64,000 nucleotides of DNA. Source: Drosophila persimilis. Its lineage: Eukaryota > Arthropoda > Insecta > Diptera > Drosophilidae. Positions within the stretch are counted from its first letter, which is position 1. Each line of letters begins with the position of its first letter. The translations under genes were made by a program, and so were the position numbers. This document shows, in pieces, positions 37,987-50,292 of the stretch. The stretch is taken from positions 10,354,001 through 10,418,000 of the forward strand of contig NW_020825289.1 in NCBI RefSeq assembly GCF_003286085.1, read 5' to 3'. A model generated the notes under the pieces. That model was not told the DNA's origin. It worked only from the letters and a program-made list of their open reading frames with translations, and did no database searches.

Positions 37987-38440
37987 AATCTTGAAGATCT
38001 TTATAGACGTAGATACTAGATTATGTATTATTTATTGTGTCTTCCCCAGACGCTTGGAGTCGGGACTGAGATAAGAATTATCGCGTTAATATAACAAAGC
38101 GTCAAGCGTCACATCCATCGGACTTTCAGTCAATGGCTAATGATGACTAAGCTGTTAATCGCTGCTCTCGTGCGTCGGAATCTCCGGCTATATTGAAGTT
38201 GGGCAGTAAACTTCCTCCAATTTAGATACTCTGAACTGGCACATGCAGAGCCCGCCAATGTGAGGTGTGCCTTAAGGCAAAGCGACCACTACCAAAGTCG
38301 GCAGCAGCTCCATATCTTGCAGCGATACACGACCCTATCTTTATGGCCTTTAATTTGGGGTTTCAAGTCGATCTGCCCGCGGTTCAGACGTTCAGTTATG
38401 CGACGGCCGGACGTCGCTAGGGTTTGACTCTGCAGAAAAG
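37987..38440. other. Intergenic and promoter region of M28-8
   Basis: Contains CCTATCTTTATGGCC at 38333-38347, a close match to the element upstream of M28-6, and initiator TCAGTT at 38392-38397, 44 bp before the ATG. No gene was seen. Confidence 0.5.
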
Positions 38441-41400
38441 ATGGAAAAAAAGACTGATAAAGTAAGTATGAATTCTTGGAAAGACGGACTATTGAACTGA
38501 ATAACCAGCGTCCCGCCCAACCAGGACAGCTCATCCGACGATGCGCTCGTCAAAATTCTGTCGGGGCCAACCGGAAACTCCCGCAGACGCAGACTTTCCT
38601 GGTACTATGCGCCCTCCTTTCTGCTCCTTTGGGTGGCGCTCTTCTATGCCATCGTGATCCCGCTCTATAATCGACTGCCAGACAGAGTGACTGTTGCCGA
38701 CGAATCCCAGAAACCAGGACAGTTTGTGGCGGAGAGAGCCCAGAGACAGCTCTACGACTTCGATCGCATCGGACCCAAAGTGGTTGGCAGCATAGCCAAC
38801 GAAGTGACAACGGTTGCTTTTCTCGTGAACGAGGCGGAAAAGATACGTGCCGAAATGCGCAGCGATCTCTACGAGTTGGAGGTGGATGTGCAGGCGCCTT
38901 CAGGTGGCTACGTGTTCATCGACATGGTTAACATGTATCAAGGCATTCATAACGTTGTCGTGAAACTGAGTGCCAAAAGCTCCCAGAGTGAATCGTATCT
39001 CCTGCTCAACAGCCACTTCGACTCGAAACCGAGCAGTCCAGGTAAGTGATTCTCCTCCGTTTCCATTGATGGATCTAAGCAAATGCGAACAGGTTCCGGC
39101 GACGATGGCACCATGGTGGTGGTCATGCTGGAGGTGCTGCGTCAAATGGCTATATCGGAGACGCCCTTCGAACATCCCATAGTCTTTTTGTTTAACGGCG
39201 CCGAGGAGAATCCCCTGCAAGGCTCGCATGGCTTCATCACCCAACACAAGTGGGCCAAGAACGTCAAGTGAGAATACTCAATAGAAACTAAGAAAATATC
39301 TTTACCGAGTCGTTGCTGCAGGGCTTTCATCAACCTAGAAGTGGGTGGCAGTGGGGGCCGGGAACTTCTTTTCCAGAGTGGTCCCAACAATCCGTGGCTA
39401 ATGAAGGTGAGACATATTTCTGCGAAATGCTGCTGGCTTATGGCAGGCCACAAAATTAACTTTGAAGCCAATTTTACTGCCTATTTTATGGCCAGTTCGT
39501 GAAATGTCGGAACGTTAAAAGGTTTTGCTTCTTTTCTCTAGTACTATAGAACCCATGCCTTGCACCCATTTGCCACAACCATGGCTGAGGAGATCTTTCA
39601 GAGTGGAATTTTGCCATCTGATTCAGATTTCCGAATTTTCCGTGACTATGGAGATGTTCCTGGTGAGTAACTAAAACACATATGTATATGCCAATAATTG
39701 AATTGCAATCCATGTCTTTCTGCAGGCCTCGACATTGCCCAAGTTAGCAACGGTTACGTGTACCACACCGTCTTCGACACTTTTGAGGCCGTTCCTGGAC
39801 GTTCTGTGCAGAACACAGGTGAAAATATTCTCGCCCTAGTGCGCGCCTACACCAATGCAACCGAAATGAGTAACCCAGAGGTCGGTTAGAACTCAATGTT
39901 GTTCCGATCTATGGATCCGATAATAATCGTATATTTTTTGACAGGAATATGATGAAGGGCATGCCGTATTCTTCGACTTCTTAGGTCTATTTTTTGTGTA
40001 TTACACCGAGACCACTGGAATAGTACTAAACTGTGTCATTGCCGTGATCAGCCTGGGTCTAGTCGCAGTTTCCTTGTGGAGAATGGCCCGCGCGTCTGAG
40101 GTGACAGCTGGTCAGATATCCATTTGGTTCGGCATCATCCTGGGGCTCCATGTGGTGGGCTTCGCACTCTGCCTTGGGCTGCCCCTGCTCATGGCCGTAC
40201 TGTTCGACGCCGGCGATCGATCTTTGACCTACTTCAGCAGCAACTGGCTGGTTATTGGCCTCTATGTGTGCCCGGCAGTCATTGGTCTGGTGCTTCCCCT
40301 GACCCTCTACTACACGCTCAAGCCAAACGTAAGTAGAAAGTATGTTAGTGGACCACATTTTTAATATCTTAATATTATGCAGGGACAGTTAAGCCATGCC
40401 TACCATCTGCACATGAGTTTACACGCTCATTGCGTTATCCTGGCCTTCTTGGCCATCGTCTTGACTTCTGTTAGTCTGCGCACTCCGTACCTGTGCCTGT
40501 TGTCGATGATCTTCTACTCGGCCTCGCTGCTGGTGAACCTGTTGAGCACTCTGCATGACCGTGGTGAGTGTTGTTCAAGGGATTTGCCGGAGATGTGCCT
40601 GGACTAATGAGATACTTCTTCAGGCTACTACTGGACCATTACCGTGCAGTGCCTTCAGCTGCTACCGTTTTGCTACTTCTGCTATCTCTTCTACACCTTC
40701 CTCGTAATATTCTTTCCTGTCCTGGGCCGCAATAATAGCGGCACAAATCCTGACTTGATCATAGCCCTTATCTGTGCCCTCTGCACCTTCTTTGCCCTGG
40801 GCTTTGTGGTGAGTGTGAAAGTTTCCTTGGGAGCCTTTACCTTTGCTTTTCTCGTTTTCATATCTACATGCGAGTATGTATCACACAGGTGCAATTTATT
40901 AACATGTTCCGCTGGCCAAAGCTCATATTGCTCGGACTGGGGGTGGTCACTTTCATATTCTGCATGATCGCTGTCTCGGATGTCGGTTTTCCCTACCGCC
41001 CCAAGACCAATGTAATGCGGGTAAACTTCTTGGTACGTATGGACTCCTCATATACATATGTACTTACAGAGTCTCATATTTTCATTGCTTTGCAGCACAC
41101 ACGCCGCTTTTTCTATGAGCAAGATGGCTCAGTGAGTCACAATGATTCTGGGTACTATTTCGACTATCAGGATCGTCGAGAACTCAATCCTCTGAAGGAC
41201 TCCTCCGTCAACCTAAGTGGTCTGGCTCGAGTGGAGCCTGACTGCGAGAAGTACGTTATGTGCGGCATTCCGTGCTTCTACTACAGCTGGTGCAGTCAGC
41301 GTACGAGGGCTGGTTGGCTGCCGCGCGAGACGGAAGTGGTTCTGCCCGAGGTGGAGCTTAAGTTTGAGCTTCTGGGGAAGAGTGTCTCAGAGTCCGACAG

Positions 41401-41833
41401 AACGGTACGTTTTGACTACGAGCTGGCGGGGCCGCCCCACATGAACGTGTTTGTCCAACCACTGGGAGGGGCAAAGGTTGAGGACTGGTCCTTCGTCAGA
41501 ACAATGCTGGACGAACCCGAAGAGTTCTCGGCTCCGTACCAGATATTCTTCTCCTACGGAAAGGATGACTCTCCGTTAAAATTTTACATCCTATTATCGG
41601 TGGGTTTCTGGTTTTATAAATCATCAAAAAAAGGAGATAAAGATTCATATTTTGAATTATTCTAGAAATCCGATGGAGATTTCGAAAGCCCCACCCTCGA
41701 GCTAGGGATTGTGGGACACTACGTGAGCTATGATTATGAGAGGGATCCAGAGGCTCTGCAGTTCATTAAAAGCTTCCCCGACTACGTCCATGTCATGGAG
41801 TGGCCATCGATATTTAAGCGTTATATATATTAG
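38441..41833 (+). CDS. M28-8: Fxna/ERMP1-like metallopeptidase with Asp-to-Glu zinc ligand (clade B)
   Basis: Predicted 879 aa. Exons: 38441-38461, 38525-39041, 39093-39267, 39322-39406, 39542-39662, 39726-39880, 39945-40328, 40383-40563, 40624-40808, 40889-41032, 41096-41599, 41666-41833. Of two AG acceptors before exon 2 only the second (38523-38524) keeps the frame. Zinc motifs match M28-7, with Glu at the Asp position ([11 protein letters not shown]244). It uniquely has KNVK where the sisters have a Cys (NCK, FCK or HCK) just before the E244 motif. The exon 6 donor is GTCGGT, a weak site; read-through would stop after Val-Gly. Confidence 0.9.
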
Positions 41834-42695
41834 ACCTATCATAGCTATAAGTGTGCCAATGCCCGTACCCATACTCATACCACTCGAAACATTTCCACAA
41901 TAAAACGCGATCCATAACCTGCCTGAAACTGGCCATGAAAATGATTGCCTTCTTATTCTCACGGTTGCCGAAAATTCTGCTGCTGATTATGTTATCTTCA
42001 CATCCCATTTGATCAAGAGAATATAAAACCGATACATTTATTCCTATGCTAATAAAATAAGGTACAGTTTACGTACCCAATTATTGTATTGCTTTTCATA
42101 GAACACGGCCCGCAATAGTGCCGGAGAAAATAAATCAATGAATTCGACTTTAGCCCTCGAAAGATTATAAAATCTATATGCTCGTGTGCTAGGCCATAAA
42201 TATCGGGGGGGAACCGTACTCAACCCAGCATATCAGATCTGGTAAAAAGAACCTCGAATTCGCTTGAACTTCAAAAGCGTGTCCGTTCGGAAACCCGCCT
42301 GAAGCTACCTCTTCGTTATCAGAGTTACCAACACATACATTTGATTTCACTATAAATGTTATCATTATATCCCATTTGATTTAAGGACTATAAAACCGAT
42401 ACATGTACATAACGTAAAGCCTATATTAGAGGTTGATATCTTTGAGCAGAAACCAACTAGGAACTCACAGACTTTCACTCGATAAGATCGGTACATATGG
42501 AGGATTGGTATCGTATCTAGATGCTATGCAATGACAATAAATCAATAACTTCACCTTATTAAGATTGAACTCGAAGCGACTTTGGCCCCTTAATGGATTG
42601 TAAAATTCATGTGCATTGTACAATAAATCTCGTTGGTAAGGCGTGTGTGCCTATATTGCTTATGGGATCTCGGCTGCAGATAGCATATCCAGTCT
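41834..42695. other. Intergenic with decayed internal duplication
   Basis: Two related segments can be matched. CCCATTTGATCAAGAGAATATAAAACCGATACAT-like sequence at about 42004-42037 recurs with changes at about 42371-42404. AATAAATCAAT plus a downstream CGA...GACTTT...GCCC block at 42129-42155 recurs at 42537-42590. A 16-base TAGGCCATAAATATCG at 42190-42205 is identical to one upstream of M28-10. Confidence 0.5.
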
Positions 42696-42731
42696 GATAA
42701 AAGAGAACATTTTCGAGAAGTTCGCTCAGTT
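42696..42731 (+). promoter_or_regulatory. Core promoter of M28-9
   Basis: GATAAAAG (42696-42703), TATA-like, is followed at 30 bp by initiator TCAGTT (42726-42731). This spacing matches the M28-4 and M28-5 promoters and places the first in-frame ATG at +31. Confidence 0.45.
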
Positions 42732-42756
42732 CTGCGCCACTTTTCGCCGTGATCTG

Positions 42757-45700
42757 ATGGTGAACACGGCAGGCAGGGAATCAGGCAACATGGGAGAGAA
42801 CAATACGGATAACTTTGCGGATGCCGTTCCGGAGTACACGGATCCAACAAACGGTTTTAAGAGCACCATGCAGCTAATGACGGACACGCAGGATAGCGAA
42901 GACACGAGAATCGACTTGAATGAGAAGGGTAGGTCACCCAAGCAGCTGCCCTGGTACTATGGGCCGGTGTATCTGCTGTTTTGGGTGGGTCTCTTCTTCG
43001 CCGTCGTCTATCCCCTCTTCAACCACCTGCCCACGGGGGTCAAAGTGGAGGAGGAGTCCGCCAAGGCAGGCAAATTTGTGGCACAACGAGCAGAGACCAC
43101 TTTGCTAAAAATCGATCTGATGGGTCCAAAAATCGCTGGCGACTATGTGACCGAGGTACTCATGGTTCAGTTACTCCTCGAAGAGATAGAAAAGGTGCGT
43201 CAGGAGATGCGACAGGATCTCTATGAGCTGGAAGTGGACGTGCAGAGGGCACAAGGCGCCTTTCTCCACTGGCAGATGATAAACATGTACCAGGGCATCC
43301 AGAATGTGGTCGTCAAGCTGAGCGCCAAGAGCTCCAACAGCACATCTTACCTGCTAGTCAACAGCCACTACGATTCCAAGCCCAGCAGTGTGGGTAAGTC
43401 CATCCTCTCACCCGGTTTACGAATACTCTTCGGTTTTGAAACTCGAAGCTCTTTCCTGCAGGCACCGGAGATGCTGAGTTCATGGTGGTGTCCATGCTGG
43501 AGGTGCTCCGCCTGATGGCCATATCTGACGACCCTTTCCTACATCCCATTGTCTTCCTCTTCAATGGGGCCGAGGAGCAACCGTTTCATGGCTCGCATGG
43601 ATTCATCTCGCAGCACAAGTGGTCCGCCAACTGCAAGTAAGTGGAAGCACCACGGATCATACAGCACTATGACCACTACAATTTTTGTTATCTTCTCCTA
43701 GGGCTCTCATCAACTTGGACTCCGCTGGCTGTGGCGGTCGTGAGCTCCTCTTCCAGGGGGGTCCCAACCATCCGTGGCTAATGAAGGTAAGTCGATATCG
43801 TGAATATTATCTAAATTAGTGCTTGGCGAACTGGTTTAGTGGCCTTGTTTATCTAATCTGCACTTTAAGCTCCCTCCAGTCGGCTCGCTTATCTAATGGA
43901 AACTGCGACCTTTTTTATTCCAGCATTACAAAAAGAGTGCCAAGCATCCGTTTGCTACCACAATGGCCGAGGAGGTCTTCCAGGCTGATCTTATACCCTC
44001 GGACACAGATTTCCGCATGTTCCATAACTTTGGACCAGTTCCAGGTGGGGTTTATTAAAAGATTGACACAAAATACATGAAACTTCATCGTATCCATGAA
44101 TCTGATCAGGTCTGGATTTGGCGGGCGTCTACAATGGCTTTGTATACCACACGAAATTCGATCGCTTCAGTGCGGTGTCCAGAGACTCGCTGCAGAACAC
44201 TGGGGACAATGTTCTGTCCCTGGTACAGAGTATCTCCAATGCTGAGGAAATGTACGACACTGAGGTAATATTCACTTTCTGAGTAGCCTTTTATTAAAGC
44301 TATTCTAAGCACACTTTACCTATCTTTACAGGCACACTCTGAAGGCCATTCGGTGTTCTTCGACTATCTGGGCCTCTTCTTCGTGTACTACAAAGAGTCC
44401 ACGGGCGTGGCACTTAACATTTGCTTCTCCCTGGCGGCAATAATTCTTGTCTGCCTCTCGCTGTGGCGCATGGCCAGGGTGACGGACCAAAAAATTGGCA
44501 CCTATGCCGGCGCCTTTGGAATTATGTTTCTGCTGGCCATCCTGGGATTCCTTCTCGCCCTGGGCCTCCCCCTGCTCATGTCCGTGTTTTATGACTCAAG
44601 CGATCGCACTATGACCTACTTTACAAACAGTTGGCTGGTCATCGGTCTGTTCATTTGCCCCTCCGTGATCGGCCTTGTTCTGCCGATGACGCTCTACCTG
44701 TCTCTTCGACCAAGCGTAAGTTGAGCAGAATAGTTTTAATTCTGTCACTAAACTCTTCCGATTTATATTCCAGGAGAAGATCCCGCACGCCTACCACCTG
44801 CAGATCGCGGGACACGCCTACTGCATCTTTTTGGTTGTGCTCTGTATACTACTCACGGTGGCCAGCATTCGCACTGCCTACCTCTTATTGATCTGCATTT
44901 TCTTCTATGTGTGCGCTCTCATTATCAACCTGCTGAGTCGTCTCCATGATCGAGGTAAGTTGGCGGAGGGGACTCGAATCCCTTAGGAATTCTTTTAATA
45001 TATATCGTTTCTTTTCAAGGCTACCTTTGGTCCCTGGTTCTGGGCGCTTGCCAGATACTGCCGTATCTCTACTTCACCTACTTGTTCCACAGCTTCCTGG
45101 TCATCATCATACCCATGACCAGTCGCAAAGGCATGGAATCGAACCCGGACATGTTCGTTGCACTTCTGTCTGCCTTAGGTTCGATCTTGTCAATGATTTT
45201 TGTGGTAAGCAAGTGATGCCACCTCGTGGGGATTATAGACAGCATTTAAGCTCTTTCCAGGCCCCTCTGATTAATCTGTTCCGACGACCCAAGAGCATGA
45301 TAGGCGGCCTTGCGCTGGTTATGTTCATATTCTGCATGATCTCCGTCTCTGAAGTTGGATTTCCTTATCGGGCCAAAACAAATGTTATGCGTCTGCACTT
45401 TCTGGTGAGTCGGTAGCATTCCAATCGAAGCAACTCCCAACTCACCGGAACTGTTCTTTTCGATCTCTTTAGGAAGTGCATCGAAAGTTCTACGAGTACG
45501 ATGGATCCCTTAGCCTGGAGGACAGCGGCTACTACTTTGACCTGCAGGACAGACGCCTGGAGGAGCCGCTGCGTGACAAGATCAACCTCACAGGATTCAC
45601 GCGCCTCGACGAAGAATGCAAGAAGGAGATGAAGTGTGGCATGCCCTGCTTCAACCACCGCTGGTGTGCCGCAGTGGAAGATGCCCACTGGCTGCCCCGC

Positions 45701-46224
45701 GATGAGCTCGTCGAACTGCCCGATGTCCCCACCGTGCTGGAGCTGCTGAACAAAACCGTTCTAGTAGGGGAGTTCGATACACGAGTTCGATACGACTTCA
45801 AAGTGTCGGGTCCGCCTAGGATGAGTCTGTTCGTGATGCCCCTTGATGGGGTGAAGATCCTAAAGTGGTCCTTCCTAATGGGAATGCTGGATAACCCGGC
45901 CATCTACAAACCGCCGTATCACATCTTCTTTGGCTACGGTAGCGACGACTCACCAGTTGAATTCTACTTCGAGCTGAGGGTTAGTATTGCAAAAATTCTT
46001 CCATCAGGTGAGAGTTTATCTAATACGGGGAACTTTCGCATTCCAAATGTTTACAGAAAGACGATGCCAACTTTGACGTGCCCCTGTTTAAGCTGGGCGT
46101 CTCCGGGCATTACATGAGCCACCTCAACAAGCGGGATGCGGCCACCCAGAAGTTCCTGGATGATCTTCCCGATTTCGCCCATCCCATGGAATGGCCGACC
46201 TCCTACGAGCGATATATATTCTGA
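42757..46224 (+). CDS. M28-9: Fxna/ERMP1-like ER zinc metallopeptidase (clade C)
   Basis: Predicted 913 aa from the ATG at 42757, or 902 aa from 42790, which has the better CAAC-ATGG context. Exons: 42757-43393, 43462-43636, 43702-43786, 43924-44044, 44110-44264, 44332-44715, 44774-44954, 45020-45204, 45261-45404, 45473-45979, 46057-46224. It is the only copy whose 5' coding end is unbroken; the short first exon of the others is absent and the N-terminal tail is longer (about 65 residues before the membrane anchor). Zinc motifs: [34 protein letters not shown] (D277), YHTKFD, all ligands kept. Confidence 0.9.
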
Positions 46225-46651
46225 GAATTCCTAGTGTAGAGTTGTGCTATGTACATATGTATGAATAAACGATTAGTATAATAAAACGGAAACTGAACTG
46301 GAGACGATTACTAATTGGCCGTTACCGTTCGGATGCGACACAATGAATCCATAAATCCGCTATTAACTGCTTTACGATATGGGGCAAAGTTGGGCGTTAT
46401 GATTTCCCCTAATCGGCCTCACAAAAATCGTCACGTTCACGTTTTGGAATCAATCTACATAGTACGTACTCATGTACATATGTATGTTCTGCGAAGTATT
46501 GCCAAGAGTTATATAGATTTTATATATGTATGTTGATTAGTAATTGTGAAGCCATTAGGGCCATTAGGCCATAAATATCGAATATCTTTATACTATGCTG
46601 CCGATACCAATACTACAACCATAAATGCAAAAAATACCATTTTAAAATAGG
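46225..46651. other. Intergenic and promoter region of M28-10
   Basis: Contains TAGGCCATAAATATCG (46565-46580), identical to a site upstream of M28-9, followed by AATATCTTTATAC, whose reverse complement includes AAAGATA. No gene was seen. Confidence 0.5.
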
Positions 46652-49600
46652 ATGGCCATGGCAGACCAGACCCTTGTTAGTAGTACTCTGGCTGTAGGCA
46701 GAAATGGGCGCTCCAACGGATGGAAAGGTATCGGTGTGCCTCCAGATTTTTCTGGAATTAGTCACGGAATGAGTAATATTTATTTCCTTTTCTGCAGACC
46801 ATTCAGGCTACGAGCATCGGCTCAGACTCTGCCAACCTGATCATTGAGCTCGAGGGGCGTGAAAGGGCGGCCAAGCAGTTTCCCTGGTATTATGGCCCCA
46901 CCTACCTCCTCTTCTGGGTGGGTCTTTTCTTCGCCGTGGTCATACCACTCTTCCAGGCGGTGCCTACGGCTCTGAAGATCGCCGAGGAGTCGGCCAGTCC
47001 GGGGAAATTCGTGGCCGAGCGAGCCCAGGGCATACTGCTGTCCATCAGCCAGATGGGACCACGAGTCGTGGGCGACCATGTCAATGAGGTGACTATAGTG
47101 GAATATATGCTCGCCGAGATAGCGAAAGTCCGTTCGGCAATGCGCGACGATCTCTTCGATTTGGAATGTGAAGTACAACGGGTCTCGGGGTCTTATCTTC
47201 ACAATGGCTTGGTCAACCACTACCAAGGTGTGCAGAACGTGATCGTAAAGTTGAGCACGAGGACGTCCAACAGCTCCTCATATTTGCTGGTTAACAGTCA
47301 CTACGACACCAAGCCCGGATCGCCGGGTAAGTGCAAGATATAGTCCTATCAGAGAGCAAAAGAGATAATTCCTGACGGCCCAGGTGCCGGCGACGATGCC
47401 TACATGGTGGCGGTAATGCTGGAGGTTCTCCGACAGATGGCCATATCCGCTGATCTGTTCCTGCATCCCATTGTGTTCCTCTTCAATGGGGGCGAGGAAC
47501 AGCCAATGCTGGGCTCCCACGGCTTCATCACACAGCACCGATGGTCCGCCAATTGCAAGTAAGTGGACAGACCGCCACCGGACTCTGAAGATTGCGAACA
47601 AAAAACAAAACACTTTCTTCCTAGAGCGCTGATTAACTTGGACGGCTCGGGCGGTCGTGAGCTGCTCTTCCAGGGCGGTCCCAATCACCCGTGGCTGATG
47701 GAAGTAAGTAACTTGCCTCATTCACCCGATGACTACTACTTGCTTTGTTCTACGAGTATTGCTTAGATATGAACGAAATCGGTATCGCCTGTCTGGCAGC
47801 CATTTTATCTAATCGGATTCTACTTTCAACCTTCAAAATATCGCTACAGCATTACAAAAAAAGTATCCCGCACCCGTTCGCCACAACCACGGGCGAAGAG
47901 ATATTCCAAGCTGGCCTAATACCTTCGGACACCGACTTCAGGATCTTCCGTGACTTTGGCGTCGTACCGGGTATGTGACACGTGTCTTGTTAATTTAGTT
48001 CAATTTAAGAAATATCTTCTACTAGGCCTGGACATGGCTGGCATTTACAATGGATTCGTCTATCACACTGAGTTTGATCGGTACACCGTCATATCCGGCG
48101 GCGCCCTCCAGAGCACTGGGGACAATGTGCTGGCCCTAGTTCAAAGTATCTCCAATGCCCACGAGATGTATGACACGGAGGTAATCAATGCTCGATATCT
48201 CCTCATTTGATTACTTCTTTTCGGACACTCTTAACGCCGCACTGCTCTTTTCAGCCGTACTCTGAGGGCCATTCGGTGTTTTTCGACTTTATCGGGCTCT
48301 TCTTCGTGTTCTACAAAGAGTCCACTGGCGTGGTACTCAACATCTGCTTTTCTATTGGGGCCATGCTGCTCGTCTGCCTCTCCCTGTGGCGCATGCGCAA
48401 GGTGTCGGGTCACGCCGTTGGAACCTTTGCCGGCGCGTTCGGAGTACAATTCCTGTTGGCACTTGCCGGTTTCGTTCTGGCCCTGGCACTGCCCCTGATC
48501 ATGTGCGTCTTGTACGATGCAGGAGATCGTACCCTGACTTACTTTAGCAACAGTTGGCTGGTCATCGGTCTCTTCATTTGCCCCTCGGTGATTGGCCTTA
48601 TTCTGCCGCTGACCCTCTATCTGACTCTTCGGCCAAATGTGAGTTGTCCAAAACAAAATACTCAGGGGACCACGACTAAAGCTCCCCATGATTGACACAC
48701 CTTGCAGGAGAAGATCACGCATGCCTACCACTTGCAGATCGCGGGGCATGCCTACTGCGTCCTCCTGGCGGTCCTGTGTCTGGTGACAACGGCTCTAAGC
48801 ATCCGCAGTGCCTACTTATTCCTCATTTCTATCGTATTCTATGTGGGAGCTCTGATCATCAATCTGGTGACCCGTCTGCATTGCCGAGGTAACGTTAGTT
48901 ACGTTAATTATTTGTTGTCTCTGATGGGATGAGTATTTCTTTATTTCCAGGATACTACTGGTCCTTCGTGCTCGGAGCTAGCCAGCTGATGCCGTTCCTC
49001 TACCATGCCTATCTATTCCACATGTTTATCGTGATACTCATACCAATGGTCGGACGATTTGGTGTCACAACCAATCCCGACACCATCATAGCCGTACTGT
49101 GTGCGTTCGGCACGATTCTGTCCTTGTCTTTTGCGGTAAGGAAGCAGAACTATCCCTCAACTTAAAGTAACTGAACGCCTTATGTGTGTAAGCAGGCTCC
49201 CCTCATAAATATGTTCCGGCGACCCAAGAGTATGCTCGGAGGCTTGGCGCTGGCGATGTTCGTGTTCTGCATGATCTCCGTCTCCGATGTTGGATTTCCC
49301 TACCGCCCAAAGACCAATGTGATGCGTGTAGATATGATGGTGAGTCGACTAATGTTTACCAAGAAATGCCACCAACTGAACTGTTCTATGGAGTAGCAAG
49401 TGCACCGCAGATTCTTCGAGCACGATGGATCCATGAGCTCGGAAAACAGCGGCTACTATCTGCATATGCTGGACAGGAACAAGGACGGGCCTCTCCACGA
49501 TACGATGAACCTCACTGGTCTCACTCGCCTGGGCGAGGACTGTGACTCGGAGCTGATGTGTGGCATTCCCTGCTACCGTTGGTGCTCCGCTCGCAAAGAG

Positions 49601-50292
49601 GCGCGTTGGTTGCCACGGGAAGAGCCCGTGCAGCTGCCGTACCCCACTGTTCTGGAGCTGGTTAACAAGACTGTCCTGGCCAGGGGCGATCAGGCCCGCT
49701 TGGAATTCCGGCTGTCAGGCCCTCCCAACATGGGACTCTTCTTCAAGCCCCGCAGTGGAGTGAAGCTGCTGAGATGGTCATTTGCTCAGGGCATGCTGGA
49801 CAACCCCGCCACGTATAGGCCACCGCTGCAAGTCCAGATAACCTACGGCATAGACAGCACTCCCATTGAGTTCTACGTGGAACTATCGGTTGGTATTACT
49901 ATTTAAACTTTACAAGGCTATTTAAATGTTTGCAACCACAGCAATGTCTGTCCGTCTCCATCTCAAACTATCCTAATAGAAGCTCTTTCAGAGTCCAAAG
50001 ACTTCTAAAAGTAGTTTTATAGTTGGTATATTAATATGATTCTCGATTATAATCAGGTTATCATTTCTAAGCCCCAGACTTTTCCGAGCGTTCATTCCAT
50101 CTTCATTCTGAATTGATTTTGCAGAAGGACAATGGAAATTTCGATGAACCCATTTGCGAGCTTGGCGTCTCCGGGCACTACGTGGGTCCCAGGGTCGAGC
50201 GGGACGCTTTGAGCGAGCAGTTCCTGGCCACGCTGCCCGACTACACCTTCTCCATGCAGTGGCCGAGCAGCTACGCACGTTATATATACTAA
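46652..50292 (+). CDS. M28-10: Fxna/ERMP1-like ER zinc metallopeptidase (clade C)
   Basis: Predicted 878 aa. Exons: 46652-46675, 46798-47326, 47384-47558, 47625-47703, 47850-47970, 48026-48180, 48255-48638, 48708-48888, 48951-49135, 49196-49339, 49397-49888, 50125-50292. The first exon end is uncertain: donor GTTAGT at 46676 (giving MAMADQTL) is preferred, but GTAGGC at 46694 is also in phase. Motifs are NSHYDTKPGSP, GAGDDA, NGGEEQ and YHTEFD. The Asp ligand D249 is kept, but two residues after it are deleted (NLDGSGGR against NLDSAGSGGR). The last intron (236 bp) is unusually long for the family. Confidence 0.89.
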
